From contig CM034541.1 in NCBI GenBank assembly GCA_020002185.1, positions 34,471,852 to 34,535,851 of the forward strand: a stretch of DNA of 64,000 bases. Reading direction: 5' to 3'. The position numbers were made by a program, and so were the translations under genes. This stretch comes from Paraescarpia echinospica. Taxonomy: Eukaryota > Annelida > Polychaeta > Sabellida > Siboglinidae. The notes beneath the pieces were generated by a model. It searched no databases. It had not been told where the DNA came from and was given only the letters and a program-made list of their open reading frames with translations. Positions 1-12,264 of this stretch are shown here, piece after piece. Numbering within the stretch: the first letter of the stretch is position 1; each line of letters begins with the position of its first letter.

Positions 1-790
1 TCGATGTTATCTTTGATGAGAACCTTTCCATGGATAAACACATTGCCGCTGTATCCAGAGCCGCCTGTCTGTCAATTCATAATATTGGCCTGATTCGTAA
101 TCACATCAATCGGCCGGTTGCGGATCTACTCACATTCTCATTACGTCTAGACTGGACATGGGCAATGCTCTGCTTCACGGCGTCAACAAATCACAACCAA
201 AACGACTCTAGCGATTACAAAACACTGCCGCCAGACTGGTCAGGCTTTCCAGGAAATTCACACCCATCACACCTATCCTCAAACAACTGCACTGGCTGCC
301 AATCGAACACAGGGTCATCTACAAAATATCCACCCTTGTATTCAAGACAATCCAACATGACTCCTACCTACTTGTGCAACCTCGTCAAACCATATGTGCC
401 ATCCCGTGAAAATGTGCACTCTGCAAACAAGTTACTCCTAGTAAAACACAAACTGTGGGGAACACGACCGTTTATAGTATCTACAGCAAAGATCTGGAAT
501 GCGCTTCCAAACAACGTTAGACCTACTACAACAATCAACACCTTCAAAACAGCCCTGAAAACTCACCTCTTTAAAGTACACTATTATTTATTGATGTTAT
601 GATGTATAATTAATGATACTCATTTTATAATTTTTAGAACATTGCTGTTATTATATTTTAGAATAGTGCTTTTACAATTCTTAAAATGACTACTTTTAAA
701 ACAGCAATGGTCAACTACTGTGCTAGTGCCATGAGTGCCTCTACGGTGGATACTGGCGCTATATAAGATTTCATTATTATTATTTTGTAT
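1..790 (+). mobile_element. CR1/L2-like non-LTR retrotransposon, 3' end, degraded
   Basis: It is the C-terminal part of a reverse-transcriptase ORF, cut by the window edge. In different frames one reads NALLHGVNKSQ, LKQLHWLPIEHRVIYKI, PTYLCNLVKPYVPSR and KIWNALPNNVR, the usual CR1/L2-group C-terminal block, with at least two frameshifts and an in-frame stop. The 190-codon open frame here is therefore a hybrid of frames. A short 3' UTR ends in GGCGCTATATAAG and an ATT-repeat tail near 785, typical of L2-type elements. Confidence 0.8.
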
Positions 791-1445
791 ATATGATGTC
801 TTAGGGGGCAATATACAATGTATCCATTTCATCGGTTTTAAGAAAAACTCACTTTTGAGTTTCATCCTAGGAGTTTAAATAAAAATTATGAAATTGGAAT
901 ATATAAAGAACCCCAAATCAAAGAGAACGGTAGCAAAGGCCGACATGTTTTTTGCAGATTTGTTATACAAAATGTGACATTAGAATATTTTTTCTTCCCC
1001 GTTTTCCGTTTGGATAAAATTTAAGAAATGGTGTTTATTTCATTTTGCCGAGAAACCCTTCATATGTATATATGTATAAGCATACCTCTTCATATGTACC
1101 CCGGTATATATGTATAAGCATACCTCATCAAATTTGCTTCAAGCTTTCCCTGTCTGAAGTTCAATATAGATCACACAAAATGATATAATTTCACTGTTGT
1201 TTACACAAATATATTATTCTTACTAACGGTGCCAACCGAGTCTGGGCTCTATCTACATGCTGTTAATTACTCATTTTCCATAAACTCAACAAATAACGTA
1301 TGTGGTCAGCATAGACATGATCAAGGAAGTGACCAGTGGGTCAAGGGTCAACTGACACATCTCCATGACATCATTGCGGTTTATAACATCCTATAAAACA
1401 ATGACAACTGTAGCTGTTGGGTTCATGTTAAATATATGTTCAGAG
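791..1445. other. AT-rich spacer, no gene seen
   Basis: It contains a small duplication of CATATGTATATATG-like sequence near 1060-1120 and no coding signal. It would be 3' UTR or flank of the myosin gene. Confidence 0.5.
1034..1039 (-). terminator. possible polyadenylation signal downstream of the myosin stop
   Basis: AATAAA on the minus strand is the first clear hexamer I see beyond the probable stop at 2532. If used, the 3' UTR would include the whole 12-bp minisatellite. AATAAA is common by chance in AT-rich DNA. Confidence 0.2.
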
Positions 1446-2442
1446 AATGTTGTTCAGAATGTTGTTCAGAATGTTGTTCAGGATGTTGTTCAGAATGTTG
1501 TTCAGAATGTTGTTCAGGATGTTGTTCAGGATGTTGTTCAGGATGTTGTTCAGGATGTTGTTCAGAATGTTGTTCAGAATGTTGTTCAGGATGTTGTTCA
1601 GGATGTTGTTCAGGATGTTGTTCAGAATGTTGTTCAGGATGTTGTTCAGGATGTTGTTCAGATTGTTGTTCAGAATGTTGTTCAGGATGTTGTTCAGAAT
1701 GTTGTTCAGAATGTTGTTCAGGATGTTGTTCAGGATGTTGTTCAGAATGTTGTTCAGAATGTTGTTCAGAATGTTGTTCAGGATGTTGTTCAGAATGTTG
1801 TTCAGAATGTTGTTCAGGATGTTGTTCAGAATGTTGTTCAGAATGTTGTTCAGAATGTTGTTCAGAATGTTGTTCAGAATGTTGTTCAGAATGTTGTTCA
1901 GAATGTTGTTCAGAATGTTGTTCAGAATGTTGTTCATGTTGTTCAATGTTGTTCAGAATGTTGTTCAGAATGTTGTTCAGGATGTTGTTCAGGATGTTGT
2001 TCAGCATGTTGTTCAGAATGTTGTTCAGAATGTTGTTCAGAATGTTGTTCAGGATGTTGTTCAGGATGTTGTTCAGAATGTTGTTCAGATTGTTGTTCAG
2101 AATGTTGTTCAGGATGTTGTTCAGAATGTTGTTCAGTTCAGGATGTTGTTCAGAATGTTGTTCAGAATGTTGTTCAGGATGTTGTTCAGAATGTTGTTCA
2201 GAATGTTGTTCAGAATGTTGTTCAGAATGTTGTTCAGAATGTTGTTCAGGATGTTGTTCAGGATGTTGTTCAGAATGTTGTTCAGAATGTTGTTCAGAAT
2301 GTTGTTCAGAATGTTGTTCATGTTGTTCATGTTGTTCATGTTGTTCATGTTGTTCAGAATGTTGTTCAGGATGTTGTTCAGAATGTTGTTGTGTTTTCAT
2401 GTTGTTCAGAATGTTGTTCATGTTGTTCAGGATGTTGTTCAG
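1446..2442. repeat. 12-bp minisatellite, about 1 kb
   Basis: About 80 copies of a 12-bp unit, GAATGTTGTTCA or GGATGTTGTTCA, with a few 9-bp short units (TGTTGTTCA) and single-base variants. Because 12 is a multiple of 3, several frames on both strands stay open for about 1 kb; none is a gene. It lies 90 bp downstream of the probable myosin stop. Confidence 0.97.
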
Positions 2443-2531
2443 GTGCTGCACTCCACACCAACGCTGATCTGGTCACATGATACTTGGGTCATGTGATCAT
2501 GTTACCCAGAATTCCCGCTGACAGGAAATGC

Positions 2532-2594
2532 TCAGTACTTCTTCTTCTTGTCCTTCTTTGTCGGCAGTTTTATTGAGCTCACTAATGATCCTCG
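2532..2594 (-). CDS. myosin exon 26, lysine-rich C-terminus and stop (probable), residues 950-969
   Basis: A strong 3' splice site (TTTTTGTTGCAG) precedes a phase-0 segment encoding [20 protein letters not shown] and TGA at 2532-2534. Phase matches the exon 25 donor across a 9-kb intron. The basic end could contact acidic membrane lipid. Because the exon is small and far away, another terminal exon inside or beyond the window remains possible. Confidence 0.45.
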   Translation of the reverse strand, partial: RGSLVSSIKLPTKKDKKKKY

Positions 2595-5500
2595 CTGCAA
2601 CAAAAAGTATGTAACGGTACAATAATGAAAATGTTCCAGAAACTTCCTCAGAATTGTTTAAATGACAAGCAACCAACAGAAGATTGGCAAAGAGAACTTC
2701 CTCCAGCAATGTGCATCATATATTGGAGGCCCAGTGAACTTAACCAATACTGTTTAAAATATAATTTGTCATTGTATAATTATTCAGTCAAAACAAATAA
2801 TATCAAGGTTGTCAATGTTCACAAGGATTAACGATGAATGTCAGGATTCACATGGTTTTTTTTACACCATACTTTATTGGATAAGATGCCTCAGATGGAC
2901 ATTTTAATAATAAACGTTTAGCAAATATCATTCTTCCATTTTACTTGAAGGAGGACATCTATTCTACATATATATCATGTACAGTTGAACCTTGCTTTAC
3001 GGTCACCTCAGTAATACAGCCACCTCGCAATTAATGTCACCCTGGGACAGTCCAAAATTATTTTTGTAACTGAAGTATAACAAATTATTCCTTCTGATAC
3101 GGTCACCTTGCTATTCAGGTCACCTTAGCCCAGTGCGGAGGTGACCTTAATACTGAGGTTCAGGTCACTTTAGCCCAGTGCGGAGGTGACCTTAATACTG
3201 AGGTTCAGGTCACCTTAGCCCAGTGTGGAGGTGACCTTAATACTGAGGTTCAGGTCATTTTAGCCCATGCGGAGGTGACCTTAATACTGAGGTTCAGATC
3301 ACCTTAGCCCAGTGCGGAGGTGACCTTAATACTGAGGTTCAGGTCACTTTAGCCCAGTGCGGAGGTGACCTTAATACTGAGGTTCAGATCACCTTAGCCC
3401 AGTGCAGAGGTGACCTTAATACTGAGGTTCAGGTCAACTTAGCCCAGTGCGGAGGTGACCTTAATACTGAGGTTCAGGTCACTTTAGCCCAGTGCGGAGG
3501 TGACCTTATACTGAGGTTCTGGTCACCTTAGCCCAGTGCGGAGGTGACCTTAATACTGAGGTTCAGGTCATTTTAGCCCAGTGCGGAGGTGACCTTAATA
3601 CTGAGGTTCAGGTCATTTAGCCCAGTGCAGAGGTGACCTTAATACTGAGGTTCAGATCACTTTAGCCCAGTGCAGAGGTGACCTTAATACTGAGGTTCAG
3701 GTCACTTTAGCCCAGTGCGGAGGTGACCTTAATACTGAGGTTCAGGTCATTTTAGCCCAGTGCGGAGGTGACCTTAATACTGAGGTTCCACTGAAGATGA
3801 TCACTGAAGATTACTAATTCACAGGTGACACTATGGATACTTACTATTGCCCCTGCCAATGAGTAGTTACGCTCAGGAAGTGGAGGCATGGATCCCTGTA
3901 ATATAAATACGGGTCAGTAATACATGATTCTCTAACATTAACTGGCAAATTTTGCCCTTCATAATGTACAAAATGATACAGTGTATGTGTTCTACAATTG
4001 ATCTACTAAGATAGTGACTCTGCAATTGAATTGGCACATTAAATGGAATGAACAGTTTCCTTAACGGCCCTACCTTCACATTCTAGCATGGACTACTGTC
4101 ATTTCTTATGTTGCCTTTTGTAAGTCAGGTCTGTTATTAGTATTATTTTGTTCTAGTTAATAATTTAGTACCATGTAGGCCTGTTATAAAATCCTACCTA
4201 TGCAGTTTAATCTTAACAAGGACATCTTGAATGCAAAATAACATTGTTTATAAAGTACCATATTTATATGGTCTTTACCTAGTAAGATATTAAACAGAAA
4301 CAAAGGCATTTTTGTGCCTATTCACCAAAAGGTTAATAAGAATCAGCCATTGGTAACTACAAGCTTACAATCAATACTATCATGCCAGGGGTTTACTCAG
4401 AACTTTATCTCAACGTAGGAGATCTTGATAAAATCTAAGTTCCCAGCAACTTAACATTATTGTTCACAACCCTGATGCTTGTCCAATAAGTACTAGTTTA
4501 AGTACATGTACTAATACTAGTTTAGCTTTATTGACCCTCATGTGATATGTATGTTCAGTTGGACTAGCTCCTGCATTAGTTTCTCGTATTCCCTTCAATT
4601 CAGAAGTGGCACTACACTTCAATATTCAAGTAATATGCAAGAAAACTTTTTACAATGCTGTCCTGTGCACCAGGCAGACGTAATAATTGTACAGCAACGA
4701 TGCAGTGGTGATTAATTACGCCAACAAATATTGTCAATATCTGCCATCTTGGCTACGGATATAAACCAGGCGCGGATCCAGAGAGGATAGTCCAGGGGGG
4801 CCCACCTGGATCCACTTATGTAAACATGTCACAATATGCAAAAAGCAACTTTCCCAGGTATGCCTCAGAAAGTGGCATAATCAGATGAGGGAATATTTAA
4901 AATGTTGTCAAATAGTTGGCCGAAATATATGGGTTACTGTAGTGATATATACTTGATCGAGTGACCAGCGAGCTGGAAACAACAACGAATCGCAAAACCT
5001 ATGCAATGAATAAGTGGCGCCACCGGTGGGATATGTAGGAAGCTAGTGATGAAGAGTTGATGATGTCATGCTATATATCAGAATGCTCACAAAATATAAA
5101 TTATGTATATTCAACGAGGTTTCTCTAGTTAACTACTGGCATTATATTCTTGATTATAGTTGCAAATGTTTAGTTTTTATTAGATCCTTTAGGTGTATAT
5201 CCCAGGGGTGTGCAAAATTGAAAATTCAATAGCAATATTTTAAAATCCATTAGCAAAATTATGCACACACTTGCACACCCCTGTAGGCCCCAAAAGATTA
5301 CTAATGTTTCTATTTAACACAGCTTTTTTGACTGCGACCCAAATTCTGGTTGCTGGACATACCAATTGGCAACCCATATGTTCAAAGAGTTAACTTGTGA
5401 TAAATGATAAAATAAATATATAGACATAACAAAGATAAATGGAAATAACTAGAACATTTAAAAGTGCATGCTGAACATGGTGTTAGGAATCAACTAATCA

Positions 5501-8500
5501 GTGCCGTGCATTAGTTTTTTTGATGTGAAAAGAGAACATGACTTGCAACTCAAAAGCAAAGATTGCTGACGGAGTCAGTAAGATTGTGCAATTTTGACAA
5601 TATCTGAAGGATACTACGCTAATATATTTCATACTAGTATATGAAGGCTCGCGATCGTGGGTTCATCACTGTAGTGGAATGTTCACCTCAATTAATAACT
5701 AGAAAGAAAGGCACAAGGGATATTCTACAGAAAGTACGCAGGTGACCTAGCAGTGGTAGTGGACTGGGAAGTGGACTCCAACAAGAGTTAACTGATAGAA
5801 TGGAAGATGTTCAGCAGACATGGACTGAAAGTTTGGAGAAGACAGACGGTTACAGTTGGCGAAGAATGCTGATGCCCAGAAAGCGGAAGGTAAAATCAAA
5901 GGATGTGAGGATGACTAAAACTGAGATGGGAAGATTGTGTAAATAGAGATTTGCGTGGATTGGGAGTGGAGAATGAGAGCAACAGATAGAGGAATCAAAG
6001 ACAGTTGGTGAAGAACAGTGAGGAGATATAATGTAAATGAAAACAGAAATTGAGGCCAACCTCACCCCGGACATTCAAAGAGAAGAAGACAACACCACCA
6101 CAGTCCAATAGACACTAAAATGTGCCAGAATATCCTCATTAAAGTGATATTCATAAAATATCCTCATTAAAGTGATATTCATCGAATATCCTCATTAAAG
6201 TGATATTCATCTGTGAGAGTGTACTTTAATGGCTTCAATATGGAGTGAATCAAAAATGGAAAAAAATGTTGCCTGGTGTTCACGTGATGCATTTCCAAAA
6301 GCATTAAACAGAATTTGACTTGCTCATACTAGAAGCAAATGCACGACAAATTTATGACAAATATTGCATGAATTTCAAATGCTGGGTGATATTATTTCAA
6401 AATCGTGCAATGTTTGGCATAAATTATTCGTGCTGCATCTGGTACAAACAAATGGAATAATAAGGAAAGTTCGAACAAACACTTGACACTGGAAATTCTT
6501 GGCAACACACTCAAAATGGTTTGGCAACCCAATTTTGGGTCGTGACCCAGGAGTTAAGAACTGCCGACTTAACATAACATTCCATATAACATGTACATGA
6601 ATTCACACACAAGATAACTGTGCTAATAATGGATTTCTGTGACAGTCATGTTTAGTGATGTGCCTGTCTTCATATTCATTCTCTACAAGACTGCATGCAT
6701 TACATGGAGACCAAAATACACTTGAACAGGAATACAATACTGGTCAGACTAATATGTGACTCGCCACACTGAACCAGGTAGTAAGTCACACAGGCCTATT
6801 CTGCACACGAGCCAAAAATAGCTGTTTTGGTCATGTCCCATCAATTTTGTAATTTTTTCCAAAATGCATGTCTTGTAATCTCTACTTTCAATGTTCGGTT
6901 AATTTTCCTCCACAAACAATCCCAAACTAGTAAAATGCAAGCATTTACAAAACCATATGTTAGAAAGCAATGGACAATATTAGTAAAAAATGACCTCAGT
7001 TCTCAAACCATTGTTTCGTTAAAGTTTGCTTCAGTTTTAGAAATAAATAAAAAACTACTGAAAGTATTCCAACACACGAGGTATTATTTAAAGGTAATGA
7101 TCTGTGAAATCAAAAAAGGTACAAAACTCCATTACACAAATTTTTGACTTTGCTGTGGAAAGTCAAATATTAACGTTAGGCCTAACAAAATACTATATAT
7201 ATATACACCAATTACAGTCCCATCCATAAATGATGCGTCCACTTAATTTGTTGCTTGAAAAATTGCTAAGATAATGTGGAAAGTTTGTGCAAATGTGTCT
7301 TTGACTTTTGTGTCGAATCAGACATGACGAGAGAGAAAGAGAAGCAGATGCAAGGATCCCTGCCACCCGGCCCCCTGGTGTCTTAGTCAGCAACAATTTG
7401 TCCAAATCAAATTCCAGCAAATCACACTACGCTTTGATTCTGAACAAAAAAGGTTGATCAAAAACTCATAAACTTAAAAATGTTATAAGACAAGCTGGAA
7501 TTTGGTTGGCAAATTGTAGCAAGTTTTAGTTGAAAAACACTGACGTGAGTGTGCTAAATACATGTTTCTGTCGTAACCAGACACACAGATGTCTTTGTTT
7601 GCAGTTAGTGTTGATTTTTGTATATATTCATATTAGTATTATGTGTGAGAATTTTGCAGCAAAATGTGATAATTTTCACAGTTAAGTCACACACGCTGCA
7701 TAGGTTGTTTTTTGTAATATCATATTTATAACAACTGTCATCAATTCGCCAGTTCTGGGTTATTTTAGATGATATGCTACGAAGGTCTGAATTCTTAGTG
7801 AGGCTCCAATTTTTATATTCTTTCTTGCACAGCCATGTTTTTGTACACTACAATTTGTGAAACAATGGCTGTTAGAATGAACAGTCTTTGGACGGAAGTT
7901 ATTTGACATCACACAAAGCACGGCTCAAAGCTTACTTCACTGCAAAGGACATCCGCTGATTCGGTGAGACAGCTGTCGAGAGATCGACTGGCAAGAAAAA
8001 GTCTACTGTTAAAATGTTGACACATTTGTCCGAGAGGAAATTCTCTGCCGTAAGATGTGGGACTTTTAAAACTGAACAAATCAGAAATCTGACCAAACAA
8101 ATATTATTAACAAAAACAGCATGCAGCGTCTATATGAATACATTGCCACAAAAAAACACTTGACGAAAATTACTGTGATAATGAATTTTTGAGAAGTCAT
8201 TCAAAATACTCCTGTAAATCTGATCTGTGCATGTCATCAAGATGGGCAGAAAATACCATACTGTGAACAACTTAAAATAACCATATAACGGAAGTGGTAT
8301 AATGGGCTGGACATACCCTGGTAGTCATAAATGTAAAAAAATTACCTTTTTTAAACAATTAAGTTTTCAATCAGTTTTGTCAGTTTGTACCCATGGGGGT
8401 TGATTCGAAATGACCTGAAAGTCTTATTCATATCAATGTCAATCATGCCTCCAGCAAATCTATAGTTAACATATATGTTTTATAGTTTAATATATTCACA

Positions 8501-11500
8501 GCCCTTGACACTGGTGCTTAAAATCAGATTCATCAGAAAACTGTCTTAGGAATGTAAACACTGTGTATATATGACAGTTGTAGAGACACAGCAACAAAGA
8601 GTGAGACACTCATTTATAAATAGAACAATTAATTAACTAATAACAAAGTACATCCATGATTTTGATGGAAATGAGAATGTTTGAACTACATTCTGCAACA
8701 TATGAAAGGCCAATGATAGCACCAGTAGCAAGTCCTTGTTGTGTTGTTAGCAAGCACGTGCTGGCAACTTGTCCCCTGCTGCTCTGTCTACTTCTATCAT
8801 CCAACAGCAAGCAGCCTCCCTCACGCAGACTGTGACATCATCAACGTATGTAGCACAGGTTATAACCACCTCCACCTACCTACTTACTATGGCTATCTCT
8901 TCAGCTCAATCAAAACGGTTGATTACACCTGAGATTTGTCAAAAACCAGCATCAGCAAAAACCTGCATTATTCACCTATGCACACAGAACTGACTTGTTG
9001 GCCTACAAACCACAGTAACTTCCACACATAATTCCAACTGTAAATATGTTATAAATATATTAAGTTATCAGCTGGTGTACTATATATTAAGCTATCAGCT
9101 GGTGTAATAATGGTTGCTGTAAATATATAAAATTATCAGCTGGTGTAATAATGGTTGCTGTAAATATATTAAATTATCAGCTGGTGTAATAATGGTTGTT
9201 GTAAATATATTAAATTATCAGCTGGTGTAATAATGGTTGTTGTAAATATATTAAATTATCAGCTGGTGTAATAATGGTTGCTGTAAATATATTAAATTAT
9301 CAGCTGGTGTAATAATGGTTGCTGTAAATATATTAAATTATCAGCTGGTGTAATAATGGTTGCTGTAAATATATTAAATTATCAGCTGGTGTAATAATGG
9401 TTGCTGTAAATATATTAAATTATCAGCTGGTGTAATAATGGTTGCTGTAAATATATTAAATTATCAGCTGGTGTAATAATGGTTGCTGTAAATATATTAA
9501 ATTATCAGCTGGTGTAATAATGGTTGCTGTAAATATATTAAATTATCAGCTGGTGTAATAATGGTTGCTGTAAATATATTAAATTATCAGCAGGTGTAAT
9601 GATGGTTGCTGTAAATATATTAAGTTATCAGCTGGTGTAACGATGGTTGCTGTAAATATATTAAATTATCAGCTGGTGTAATAATGGTTGCTGTAAATAT
9701 ATTAAATTATCAGCTGGTGTAATAATGGTTGCTGTAAATATATTAAATTATCAGCTGGTGTAATAATGGTTGCTGTAAATATATTAAATTATCAGCTGGT
9801 GTAATAATGGTTGCTGTAAATATATTAAATTATCAGCAGGTGTAATGATGGTTGCTGTAAATATATTAAGTTATCAGCTGGTGTAATGATGGTTGCTGTA
9901 AATATATTAAGTTATCAGCTGGTGTAATAATGGTTGCTGTAAATATATTAAATTATCAGCTGGTGTAATAATGGTTGCTGTAAATATATTAAATTATCAG
10001 CTGGTGTAATAATGGTTGCTGTAAATATATTAAATTATCAGCTGGTGTAATAATGGTTGCTGTAAATATATTAAATTATCAGCTGGTGTAATAATGGTTG
10101 CTGTAAATATATTAAATTATCAGCTGGTGTAATAATGGTTGCTGTAAATATATTAAATTATCAGCTGGTGTAATAATGGTTGCTGTAAATATATTAAATT
10201 ATCAGCTGGTGTAATAATGGTTGCTGTAAATATATTAAATTATCAGCTGGTGTAATAATGGTTGCTGTAAATATATTAAATTATCAGCTGGTGTAATAAT
10301 GGTTGCTGTAAATATATTAAGTTATCAGCTGGTGTAATGATGGTTGCTGTAAATATATTAAGTTATCAGCTGGTGTAATGATGGTTGCTGGTATGCTGTA
10401 AATAAATTATAGTTATCAGCTGGTGTAATAATGGTTGCTGTAAATATATTAAATTATCAGCTGGTGTAATAATGGTTGCTGTAAATATATTAAATTATCA
10501 GCTGGTGTAATAATGGTTGCTGTAAATATATTAAATTATCAGCTGGTGTAATAATGGTTGCTGTAAATATATTAAATTATCAGCTGGTGTAATAATGGTT
10601 GCTGTAAATATATTAAATTATCAGCTGGTGTAATAATGGTTGCTGTAAATATATTAAATTATCAGCTGGTGTAATAATGGTTGCTGTAAATATATTAAAT
10701 TATCAGCTGGTGTAATAATGGTTGCTGTAAATATATTAAATTATCAGCTGGTGTAATAATGGTTGCTGTAAATATATTAAATTATCAGCTGGTGTAATGG
10801 TTGCTGTAAATATATTAAATTATCAGCAGGTGTAATAATGGTTGCTGTAAATATATTAAGTTATCAGCTGGTGTAACGATGGTTGCTGTAAATATATTAA
10901 GTTATCAGCTGGTGTAATAATGGTTGCTGTAAATATATTAAATTATCAGCTGGTGTAATAATGGTTGCTGTAAATATATTAAGTTATCAGCTGGTGTAAT
11001 GATGGTTGCTGTAAATATATTAAATTATCAGCTGGTGTAATAATGGTTGCTGTAAATATATTAAATTATCAGCTGGTGTAATAATGGTTGCTGTAAATAT
11101 ATTAAGTTATCAGCTGGTGTAATGATGGTTGCTGTAAATATATTAAGTTATCAGCTGGTGTAATGATGGTTGCTGTAAATATATTAATTTATCAGCTGGT
11201 GTAATGATGGTTGCTCTAAATATATTAAATTATCAGCTGATGTAATGATAGTTGCTGTAAATATAGTAATTTATTAGCTGGTGAAATGATGGTTGCTATA
11301 AATATATTTATTCATCAGGTGATGTAATACTGGCAGGTGTAAATATATTAAATCATCTGCTGCCATAATGGTGGCTGCTAAATGTATACAAACAGAGTCG
11401 TTACTGTAATGATGTCATCAGCACAAACCGCAACCTTTGCTTGCAGTTGGAAGGCAACAAGAAACTGTCTGAGGTAGAGGGTAGATTTTGTTGCGTCTAA

Positions 11501-12206
11501 TTTCTTTTCAAGTTGATAAATTTTAACTTTCCTGTTGGGATATGCTATATAGGACAGAATGCTTGGGTCAAAGAAACAATACAAATGCCCTAATGTTAGA
11601 AATCATGGAACATATCAGTATTAAGCGTTAATAACGAGAACCGAACTTACCACTTTACTGGTGCGGTAGTCCATGTATTCCTTGTCACCCTCGTCCAACA
11701 GTTCGGCATAGTCGCACTGTCCTGGCGCCTGACAGACATATCGCCACATTGGTGTACACATGCATGCACAGTGCACGTACGTACACACGCACACACAATA
11801 TTTCATACAACAACTCAACTGCTGTCATTGGTGATATTCTAACTGCTTAGTTCAGGGATTCGCTGGGTTTGTATCAAATTGCTTCATCACATCATACATG
11901 TATTGGTGAGTAAAATTTAATCGGTATGTAACTTTTTAAGAATATATTTTATTCAAGTTTTTTTTAAACAAACTAAGAACATGGTCCATGATAGTGACAA
12001 GTTGCGTGTCAGACTTAGATTGTGTTTAATAAACCACATATGTGCTCCAGCATTATTCCAATTAACTGAGTCAATTATTTCTGGCTCTACTTGGCTCCCA
12101 CTCACCCCCTTTGCCCCATCTTCTCCCCTCCCCCCCCTCTCCCCTTCTAGCTCACTTGACCTCTCAACTTTTATCTTTACTTGTCATTCATTCTCCATGC
12201 CTATGC

Positions 12207-12264
<58 letters not shown>

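Noticed and set aside
30..602. A 190-codon plus-strand ORF as a gene
   Set aside because: Only parts of it match LINE protein; the middle is an out-of-frame stretch of the same LINE, so it is a frameshifted remnant.
1365..2496. Open frames of 342-371 codons on both strands
   Set aside because: They are translations of the 12-bp minisatellite in several frames; the repeat composition, not selection, keeps them open.
9037..11375. CRISPR-like regular spacing of repeats
   Set aside because: Units are contiguous with no unique spacers, and the context is a eukaryotic intron. The same applies to the other arrays.
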